Below are positions 1-5,210 of a DNA stretch of 5,776 bases, one piece after another. A program made the translations under genes and the position numbers. The DNA is taken from the NCBI GenBank assembly GCA_005804005.1, contig SYPI01000071.1:1-5776 (forward strand), in the 5' to 3' direction. This stretch comes from Planctomycetia bacterium. GTDB lineage: Bacteria; Planctomycetota; Phycisphaerae; Phycisphaerales; SM1A02. Every line of letters begins with the position of its first letter. Position 1 is the stretch's first letter. Below the pieces are notes generated by a model. That model did not search any database. It saw only the letters and a list, made by a program, of their open reading frames with translations, and was not told the DNA's origin.

Positions 1-446
1 GCGCCAACGACATCACTGTTCCCGGCGGCACCTGCGTTGAGGGCACCGGCACATTGCGCGGCGTCGACCTCGATGGCTCGCGCTGGCCCGACGGCGCACT
101 GTGCGTGGCGGCGGTGGCCGCTGCGGCGCGCGGAGTGACTCGGATCCGCGGCCTGCAGACGCTGCGGGTGAAAGAGTCCAACCGCATCGTGGCGCTAGCC
201 GAAGAATTGCGCAAGCTCGGCTGCACGGTGCAGACCACCGACAGTTCAATCGAGATCGACCCCAGCACCGCCCATGGTCGGGCGGTCGAGATAGAGACCC
301 ACAATGATCACCGCGTGGCCATGAGTTTCGCGGTGCTCGGCCTGGCCCGGCCGGGAATCACCATCGCCAACCCCGGCTGCGTCTCCAAGAGTTACCCGGG
401 ATTCTGGGACGACTTGGCTTCGCTCCGCGCCGGTGCCTCGACCTGA
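1..446 (+). CDS. aroA: 3-phosphoshikimate 1-carboxyvinyltransferase (EPSP synthase), C-terminal part
   Basis: This enzyme joins shikimate-3-phosphate and phosphoenolpyruvate to form EPSP, the sixth step of the shikimate pathway, in the cytoplasm. The reading frame is open from base 3 with no start in view, leaving the last 147 residues of a protein usually about 430-450 long; the TTG at base 54 is internal. Family motifs appear in order: WPDGA (Asp at visible residue 30, matching E. coli Asp313), LRVKESNRI (residues 54-62; Lys, Glu and Arg match Lys340, Glu341 and Arg344), NDHRVAM (101-107; Arg386 equivalent) and CVSKSYPGFWDDL (126-138; Lys411 equivalent). All expected active-site residues of this half are present, so the enzyme should work. 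The LRVKESNRI/DHRVAMSF wording is close to the AROM-type domain as well as to bacterial AroA, but the chain ends straight after this domain. Its last 55 bases overlap the convergent toroid gene. Confidence 0.96.
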   Translation, partial: ANDITVPGGTCVEGTGTLRGVDLDGSRWPDGALCVAAVAAAARGVTRIRGLQTLRVKESNRIVALAEELRKLGCTVQTTDSSIEIDPSTAHGRAVEIETHNDHRVAMSFAVLGLARPGITIANPGCVSKSYPGFWDDLASLRAGAST

Positions 447-1612
447 GCCGCGGCAGCGGCATCAGCGGCGGCGATGCGCCGCAACTCCTGCATTGCCAGC
501 ATGGAATAACCGGTGGCGTAGGCGTGGCCGTAACCGTAGAGCGGGTAGTCGAACCACGAGCCATCGTCGTTCTGGACCCGGCGCAGCAGGTCATCCAGCC
601 AGGCGCCGAGCGCCGCGCGCTGCTCGGCTGATTCCAGCGAACCGATCACCCGCGAGGCGTAGTAGTGACCGAAGAAGTAGTAGTAGCCGCTGTTGCTATA
701 GAAGGCTTCGTGGGGGATGGGGCGGCCGCGCCCGATCTCGATGTAGTGGTGACGGTCGCGCAGATGAATCAGCCCTTCGAGCAGCTTGGGTTGATCGACA
801 TCGGCAATGCGTCCTTGCCACAGCGCCAACTGGCACACCTGCAGGCGGCCACTTGCGCCGTTGGGACGATTGAACCCGGTGATCGGTCGCAGGTCGGCGT
901 AAGTGCCGTAAATGAATGCGCCGTCGGGAAGGCGGAACTTGCGCAGGCGCTCCAGCGCGGTGCCGAGGCGCTCCGGCGGCACCGAGAAGCCCGCGTCGCG
1001 GGCCGCCATCAGAGCCAGCGCCATCGCCCCAGTGTTGAAGCTGGTGGTCTGCATGCCCGAAGCGCGCTCGAATGTGCCGTGGAAGTCGTAGTAGCCCCAG
1101 CCGCCGTCGGCCGCCTGGCGATTCATGGCCAACTCGATCTCGCGGACTGTCAGGGCGCGCAACGCTTCGTGGCGGCCCTCCAGCCGTGGCTCCCGGAGCA
1201 GCCGCACGCCCATGTCAATCAGATACGTATGCGCCCAAGTGTCGTAGAACGTGCCGCCGGTCGCCTTGCCTACCGGTAGCTCAGCCAGCGACCAATGAAC
1301 AGCCCGATCGAGCGCCACAGCGGCCGCCTCGTTGGTGCGAGCTGGCTCAATCAGCGCCATGACGCACAGCGCGGTAGTAGCCACCCGGAAGGCGCGGTGA
1401 CTGGCGAGGGTGTCGAGCCAGACTTCGCCCACCCGCGATGACTCGAATGTGCCATAGGAACCATCGGCCTGCTGGTGAGTCAGCAGCCACTGGAGTCCGG
1501 CGCTCATGCATTCGGCCGTTGAGCGCGCGGGCACCGCCGGAATGGATCCATCGTCGGCTGGCGCGCAGCAGATCAGCGCCGCAACCAAGATGGAGCCAAG
1601 CGGATCAACCAT
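392..1612 (-). CDS. secreted alpha/alpha-toroid protein (prenyltransferase/squalene-oxidase repeat type), function unknown
   Basis: This is a 406-residue protein with a short hydrophobic N-terminal segment (about residues 5-19) that looks like a signal peptide, so it is probably exported. Repeats of the QW/prenyltransferase type recur: QQADGSYG (47-54), RQAADGGWGYYDF (165-177), LPDGAFIYG (228-236) and QNDDGSWFDY (347-356). They predict the alpha/alpha barrel of terpene cyclases and prenyltransferase beta subunits. The DxDD motif of squalene-hopene cyclase is absent, so catalysis should not be assumed. A tyrosine-rich stretch, GYYYFFGHYY (309-318), makes a run of GTA triplets on the plus strand near 660-690. 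The C-terminus is alanine-rich and probably disordered. I chose ATG 1612 because GAGG lies 6 nt upstream; an in-frame TTG at 1624 would add four residues but has no such site. It follows the adaptor gene with an 8-bp overlap, so the two are co-transcribed. It could be a binding or scaffold protein. Confidence 0.85.
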   Translation of the reverse strand: MVDPLGSILVAALICCAPADDGSIPAVPARSTAECMSAGLQWLLTHQQADGSYGTFESSRVGEVWLDTLASHRAFRVATTALCVMALIEPARTNEAAAVALDRAVHWSLAELPVGKATGGTFYDTWAHTYLIDMGVRLLREPRLEGRHEALRALTVREIELAMNRQAADGGWGYYDFHGTFERASGMQTTSFNTGAMALALMAARDAGFSVPPERLGTALERLRKFRLPDGAFIYGTYADLRPITGFNRPNGASGRLQVCQLALWQGRIADVDQPKLLEGLIHLRDRHHYIEIGRGRPIPHEAFYSNSGYYYFFGHYYASRVIGSLESAEQRAALGAWLDDLLRRVQNDDGSWFDYPLYGYGHAYATGYSMLAMQELRRIAAADAAAAAQVEAPARSEAKSSQNPG

Positions 1613-2981
1613 CGGAAACCTCAATCGTGTCGCCGGGGGTCAACCCCTCAACGATTTCCGTCCGGACCCCGTCAGTGGCGCCGGTGCGAACGGTGACCAC
1701 CTCGATTGAGTCACCGTGCTTGCGGCGCACCACCTTTGCCCCGTCGGGCCCGGTGGTGATCGACTTGGAAGGCACCAGCAGCACGTCGCGCAAGGTGCCG
1801 CGAACCACGATGCGCGTGTCCATGCCAACCGGAGGGAGGTGGCCGCCGAGCGGGAGGTCGATCACGGCGGGGAAGGTCGTGGCATCTCCCTCGGGGGAAC
1901 CGATGACCGCCAACTGTGAGATGCGCCCGATTGTGGAGCAGTCCGGCAGGGCGGTGAAGTTCACCTCGACCTCAGAGCCCTCTTTGGCGACTCGCAGCGA
2001 CTCCGCTGGCAGAGAACAACGCACCCGCAGTCGGGTTGGGTCGGCCACCTCAGCCAGATTGGTGCCGCGTTGGACCGATTCGCCACTCTGGCGCGCCGAC
2101 ACTCCCAACACTCCGTTGAATGGCGCCTTCACCTCCAGCGCGGCGCGATCGGTCTCCAGTTTGGCCACCCGCCGCGTCGACTCTTCCAGGCTGTGAGCTG
2201 TATCGGCCGCCGCCAACTGGTGGCGGATCGCCCCGATTTCCTGCCGGATCTTCAGGTGGGCCAGATTCAGCGCTGCCGTTCGCGCCGCGTCGCGGACATC
2301 GCGCTCCCGGTCGGAGTGCAGCAGGGCGATGTAGTAGTCGTGATCGGCTAGGGCGTAAGCGTTGTAGCGCTCACTGCGCTTTAGGGATCGTCGGGCGCGA
2401 TCGAGGACGATGTCCTTGGTCTGACTGTCGAGAGTGGCGCCGGAGTAGAGCTTCTCCAACTGCGACAACTCCTCGCGCTCGTCGACCAGCCGGTCGGTGG
2501 AAGCCTGGGTGGAGAGTTGATTCATCTCTAGGGCGCGGTTGCTCTCAGAGTCGTTCCAGCGCTGCAGGGTGCGCGCCGCCAGCTCATTGCCGACCGTGGA
2601 GTGGTCGAGTCTCAGGGCCTGATCGGCCAATTCCAGCTCGCGTTCGCGCTGGGAAAGATCGTTGCGAGAGATTGCCGCTGCCAGAGTGCGGCGGGCTTCG
2701 GCTAGTTCGCGCTCGAGGTCTTCGGCGACCAGCCGCATGATCAGTTCGCCCGCCCGGATAGACCCGGGGCCGCGAACCAGTTCGCCGATGGTTACTTCGC
2801 CGCTGAACGCTTCTGGCTTCCAGTCCAGACGCTGGCGCTGGACGCTCTCCACGCGCCCGCTGGAGGAGAGGCGCAGTTGCAGGTCGCCGCGCTCAACGGT
2901 GGCGTCGCCAGGGGAGGCTGAGGCCGGTGTGGTGCAGAGAAGGAGCACGATGGACACCAATCCGATGGCCGAGTTTCGCAT
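1605..2981 (-). CDS. HlyD-family / RND-type periplasmic adaptor (membrane fusion protein)
   Basis: The 458 residues have the layout of an efflux or secretion adaptor, which bridges an inner-membrane pump and an outer-membrane channel. Residues 1-22 are a signal peptide ending ASA, followed by Ser. A first beta/lipoyl half lies at about 28-85 (GRVESV; VRGPGSIRAGELI). A long charged helical stretch follows at about 85-280, probably a coiled-coil hairpin. The second lipoyl half is APFNGVLG (286-293) with GESVQRGTNLAEV. A beta-barrel runs to about 395, and a membrane-proximal domain with LLVPSKSI (401-408) and EGLTPGDTIEV (445-455) ends the chain. ATG 2981 is the only in-frame start before the tRNA gene; I see no Shine-Dalgarno sequence before it. 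No pump ATPase, permease or TolC-like channel is in the window. Its only operon partner is the toroid gene downstream. The substrate is unknown. Confidence 0.9.
   Translation of the reverse strand: MRNSAIGLVSIVLLLCTTPASASPGDATVERGDLQLRLSSSGRVESVQRQRLDWKPEAFSGEVTIGELVRGPGSIRAGELIMRLVAEDLERELAEARRTLAAAISRNDLSQRERELELADQALRLDHSTVGNELAARTLQRWNDSESNRALEMNQLSTQASTDRLVDEREELSQLEKLYSGATLDSQTKDIVLDRARRSLKRSERYNAYALADHDYYIALLHSDRERDVRDAARTAALNLAHLKIRQEIGAIRHQLAAADTAHSLEESTRRVAKLETDRAALEVKAPFNGVLGVSARQSGESVQRGTNLAEVADPTRLRVRCSLPAESLRVAKEGSEVEVNFTALPDCSTIGRISQLAVIGSPEGDATTFPAVIDLPLGGHLPPVGMDTRIVVRGTLRDVLLVPSKSITTGPDGAKVVRRKHGDSIEVVTVRTGATDGVRTEIVEGLTPGDTIEVSDG
1619..1622 (-). promoter_or_regulatory. ribosome binding site deciding the toroid start
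   Basis: GAGG, in the context TGAGG, lies inside the 3' end of the adaptor gene with 6 nt between it and ATG 1612. It favours that ATG over the TTG at 1624, which would begin upstream of this site. The stop and start overlap as ATGGTTGA, so translational coupling with the adaptor gene is likely. Confidence 0.6.
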
Positions 2982-3034
2982 CGGGTCATGGTAGAGTCCC
3001 GCTTCGCGCCGGCCCTCACCCGAGTGACGGCCAT

Positions 3035-3106
3035 GCGGGCGTCGCTCAGTGGTAGAGCATCAGCCTTCCAAGCTGAATGTCGAGGGTTCGAGCCCCTTCG
3101 CCCGCT
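3035..3106 (+). tRNA. tRNA-Gly (anticodon UCC)
   Basis: A complete cloverleaf can be folded by eye. The acceptor arm is GCGGGCG (3035-3041) with CGCCCGC (3099-3105), 7 perfect pairs. The D stem is GCTC/GAGC (3044-3047, 3055-3058) around AGTGGTA. The anticodon stem is TCAGC/GCTGA (3060-3064, 3072-3076) with loop CTTCCAA, giving anticodon TCC at 3067-3069. The T stem is GAGGG/CCCTT with one G-U pair around TTCGAGC (3087-3093). The discriminator base is T3106, as expected for bacterial tRNA-Gly. The 3' CCA is not encoded, so it must be added after transcription. The gene sits alone in the divergent gap between the adaptor gene and the lipoprotein operon. It reads GGA and, by wobble, GGG glycine codons. 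Confidence 0.97.
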
Positions 3107-3192
3107 TCGGAGTGTCCCGGGATTTGGTGCTCGTTGGGGTCTCTCTCATGAACAACCCGGGGCCACTGCGGCGGACCTATTCGGACAGATGG

Positions 3193-3221
3193 TTGACCGG
3201 GGGAATAGATTGATCTAGTCT
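3193..3221 (+). promoter_or_regulatory. possible sigma-70-type promoter of the lipoprotein operon
   Basis: TTGACC (3193-3198, five of six matches to the -35 consensus) is followed after 17 nt by TAGTCT (3216-3221), a weak -10 element with three of six matches. Transcription would start near 3228 and leave a leader of about 60 nt before the TTG start at 3290. Nothing else gene-like was found in 3107-3289: no clear hairpin with a T-run ends the tRNA transcript, so read-through from the tRNA promoter is also possible. Confidence 0.3.
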
Positions 3222-3279
3222 GCGCTTTGAGTCTGTCCAGTTTCATTCCGTAGGGTAGTTCTGGGAGTTTCAAAAGGTC

Positions 3280-3289
3280 GAAGATCTTC
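3280..3289. repeat. 10-bp perfect palindrome next to the start codon
   Basis: GAAGATCTTC is perfectly self-complementary and ends one base before the TTG start of the FlgP-like gene. The first half (GAAG) falls at Shine-Dalgarno distance and could act as a weak ribosome binding site. AAAAGG at 3272-3277 is a stronger-looking purine run but is about 12 nt from the start. The palindrome could be a repressor site or could be chance. Confidence 0.35.
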
Positions 3290-4453
3290 TTGGGCGGTTA
3301 CGCACGTCGCGTTGTCTTGGTGGCAACCGCGTCCGCAACTATTTCACTGTTCCTAGCGGCCTGCGGGTCAAACTGGAGAATGAACACGCAGGGTGCCATC
3401 GAGGAGGACAAGGTGTCCACCCGGGCGGCACCTGATTGGGTGGCTGGCGTTGTTCCAGGCGGGCCTTCCGAAGAACGCATCTATTTCGTCGGCCGCAGTC
3501 ACACGCCAGATAGGCCCTTGACTGGACCATGTGATGCCGAGACTCCAGACGGGCGCACCGGCTACACGGTCATGGATGAGCGCGATGCCATCCAGAGCGC
3601 CCGCACGGACGTTCAGGACGAGGTCCGGCAGCGTCTGATGCCGCGCAACTACGGCACCTCCGCCAATCGGCTGGCGGTGAACACCGATTCCGGGCAGTGC
3701 ACCACCTGCGGCACGCGGCTGCCTGCACTTCGTTCGCCGATCGAGAAGCCTTGCAACACGCCGTGCATGTACTCCACGGCCGCCGTGTGGCCTAGCACCG
3801 CGAACTGCCGTGACTGCAGCAATACATCGGCTGCTTGCGCCAGTGCCGGCGGCGCCGCATCCGAGCAGACTGCCGTACCCGGCGGCTGCGCGTCGTGTAA
3901 GGGAGTCCACCTGTGGAACATCCATGACTCAGTCGTTGAAGCGGTCAACTTGATCGACAAGATGAACGAGTTGAACCGGACTACCGAATTCGTGGATGTG
4001 CCGCAGTACCGCGGCTGGTGGGATGTCAATATGAGCGAGGTGGCGGTTGATTCCGTCATTCCAGCAGCTCTGGCCGAGTTGGCAGAAGAGGAGACTTACT
4101 TCGAGCGTTGGTGGGTTCACGAGGGTCACGATGCCGCTGGCCGCCCCTTTGCAGAAGGCCGTGACGAGTGGGAGTCGTATAAGTGCTGGATCCGGTGCTC
4201 CATCTCCCGCGCGGCGTGGGAGCGAATCGTTACTCGGTTCCGCGAGAACTACGACGATCTCTACGCGGATGCGCGTGAACACATGCAGGCTGACCGTCTC
4301 CGTCAGCGCGAGTGGGAGCTCGTCTACTTCAAGACCGCCCTGGAGCGCCAAGGGGAAGAGCGCGAATGGAACCGCGACGACGAGGTGTTTGAGCGCAACA
4401 ACAGCGTTGCTGGTCGCGTGGTGGGAGTGAAGTCCTCTGATTCGTCCAAGTGA
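3290..4453 (+). CDS. LPP20/FlgP-like lipoprotein with cysteine-rich insert
   Basis: The 387 residues begin with a lipoprotein signal peptide: RR at 6-7, a hydrophobic stretch, and the lipobox LAAC with Cys25, followed by Gly, which is compatible with outer-membrane sorting. After it, PDWVAGVVPG (48-57) and RIYFVGRS (63-70), plus an alanine/acid-spaced helix (94-116), resemble the N-terminal half of LPP20-family proteins such as Vibrio FlgP. A second half at about 246-318, with TYFERWW (269-275) and YKCWIRCSISRAAWERI (297-313), matches its later strand-helix pattern. Between the halves, residues 137-203 hold nine cysteines (CTTC, CNTPC, CRDC, CASC). The tail (310-370) is highly charged and probably helical. 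The start is TTG; no ATG lies between the upstream in-frame stop at 3251 and the lipobox. TTG/GTG codons 10-11 are alternatives that would lose the RR. A FlgO-like gene follows after 22 nt. The family assignment rests on pattern resemblance only. Confidence 0.7.
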   Translation: MGGYARRVVLVATASATISLFLAACGSNWRMNTQGAIEEDKVSTRAAPDWVAGVVPGGPSEERIYFVGRSHTPDRPLTGPCDAETPDGRTGYTVMDERDAIQSARTDVQDEVRQRLMPRNYGTSANRLAVNTDSGQCTTCGTRLPALRSPIEKPCNTPCMYSTAAVWPSTANCRDCSNTSAACASAGGAASEQTAVPGGCASCKGVHLWNIHDSVVEAVNLIDKMNELNRTTEFVDVPQYRGWWDVNMSEVAVDSVIPAALAELAEEETYFERWWVHEGHDAAGRPFAEGRDEWESYKCWIRCSISRAAWERIVTRFRENYDDLYADAREHMQADRLRQREWELVYFKTALERQGEEREWNRDDEVFERNNSVAGRVVGVKSSDSSK

Positions 4454-4464
4454 CAGAACTGAGA

Positions 4465-4468
4465 AAGG
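4465..4468 (+). promoter_or_regulatory. ribosome binding site of the FlgO-like gene
   Basis: AAGG within GAGAAAGGGA lies 7 nt before ATG 4476, in the 22-nt gap after the stop codon of the preceding gene. It fixes the start and supports a two-gene operon. Confidence 0.6.
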
Positions 4469-4475
4469 GAACCCA

Positions 4476-5210
4476 ATGAGAACTTTGCCTATCTGCAGTG
4501 TTCTGCTACTACTGGTCGGCTGTGATACTTGGAATCGCGCCAACGGCCCCTCTTGGGAACGCGGGATTCCGAGCGCAGCGGATTGGAACACGCCGGCTGG
4601 CCGGCGGGCGCCGACGCTGATTCCCGTGGTCGAGTCACAGTGCACCCAGCAGCCGTGTTTCGACGCCGACTACATCGAGACCTGCTACAACGCCATCGGT
4701 CACCTGCTGGCAACGGCCCGGCCGGTGATCCAGGAGGCGGACGCATTCGACTCACAGAAGCCAGTGCTATACGCCACCACAGTCGACCTGAACGACTTCA
4801 ACCAGACCACCAACTTCGGTCGGGTCATCAGCGAGTCCCTGGCCACGGCCCTCACGCAACACTGGCGTAACAAGGTCATCAAGATGGACGTGGGCGGTCA
4901 GTTCCGGATCAGCCCGCGAGGCCCTGGCAACGGACAGCTCCTGCTCAGCCGGGATGTGTCGGAGTTGGCCTCGGAGTTCAATGCCGGAGCATTCCTGCTC
5001 AGTTCCTACTCAGTGTCGATCGACAAGGTCTACATCCATGTCGAATTGGTCAATGCGCTGCATCAGGAGATCGTGGCGTCGGTGGCCTTTGCTATCCCCC
5101 TTGGGCCGCGTACCGAAGCGCTGTTGAAGGATTACACAGACCCTGACTCGGCGAAGGCGATGTTCACCGCTAACCCCGGCTTCGTCGGCCGAGGCAACGC
5201 CCACCCCTAG
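4476..5210 (+). CDS. FlgO-domain lipoprotein
   Basis: The 244-residue protein has a short lipoprotein signal with lipobox LVGC (Cys16). Residues about 68-208 read as a FlgO domain: VLYATTVDLNDFNQTTNFGR (97-116), SESLATALTQHW (119-130), LLLSRDVSELASEFNAGAFL (155-174), SSYSVSIDKVYIHVELVNA (176-194) and a closing strand at about 200-208. This follows the family pattern of a strand with TTFVDL, then SSFGRLLSE, LSRD..ELA, ADA.L.GTY and V.AR.V. In Vibrio, FlgO is an outer-membrane protein made with the LPP20-type FlgP and needed for normal flagellar function. Here a FlgP-like gene lies directly upstream, which supports the call. The region between lipobox and domain contains Cys56, Cys61 and Cys70, which could form disulfides. 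Position +2 after the lipidated Cys is Asp, an inner-membrane retention signal in E. coli. A flagellar role is unproven because no other flagellar gene is visible. Confidence 0.82.
   Translation: MRTLPICSVLLLLVGCDTWNRANGPSWERGIPSAADWNTPAGRRAPTLIPVVESQCTQQPCFDADYIETCYNAIGHLLATARPVIQEADAFDSQKPVLYATTVDLNDFNQTTNFGRVISESLATALTQHWRNKVIKMDVGGQFRISPRGPGNGQLLLSRDVSELASEFNAGAFLLSSYSVSIDKVYIHVELVNALHQEIVASVAFAIPLGPRTEALLKDYTDPDSAKAMFTANPGFVGRGNAHP

Noticed and set aside
655..690. GTA-triplet run resembling a microsatellite
   Set aside because: It is the reverse complement of the tyrosine codons in the GYYYFFGHYYAS segment and is interrupted, so protein sequence explains it.
665..1279. 204-residue plus-strand reading frame opposite the toroid gene
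   Set aside because: Shadow of the toroid frame; no recognisable motif or start signal.
1438..2196. 252-residue plus-strand reading frame opposite the adaptor and toroid genes
   Set aside because: Low-complexity Arg/Ser/Thr/Pro composition typical of an antisense shadow; it crosses the junction of two convincing genes.
3116..3162. CCCGGG and CCCGGGG repeats as a terminator after the tRNA
   Set aside because: The arms are about 34 nt apart, only 5-6 bp long, and no T-run follows.
2988..3218. 76-residue plus-strand reading frame across the tRNA
   Set aside because: It translates the tRNA itself and the flanking spacer; no ribosome binding site and no family resemblance.
3046..3273. 75-residue minus-strand reading frame running through the tRNA gene
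   Set aside because: Its C-terminus (GARTLDIQLG and onward) is the antisense translation of the tRNA, a well-known false gene pattern.
3035..3290. tRNA-Gly as an integration site for the lipoprotein genes
   Set aside because: No copy of the tRNA 3' end is found downstream in the window, and no integrase or mobile gene is present.
3929..4645. 238-residue minus-strand reading frame opposite the lipoprotein genes
   Set aside because: It spans two genes and their spacer on the other strand, shows no domain or signal, and is explained by high GC content in a shadow frame.
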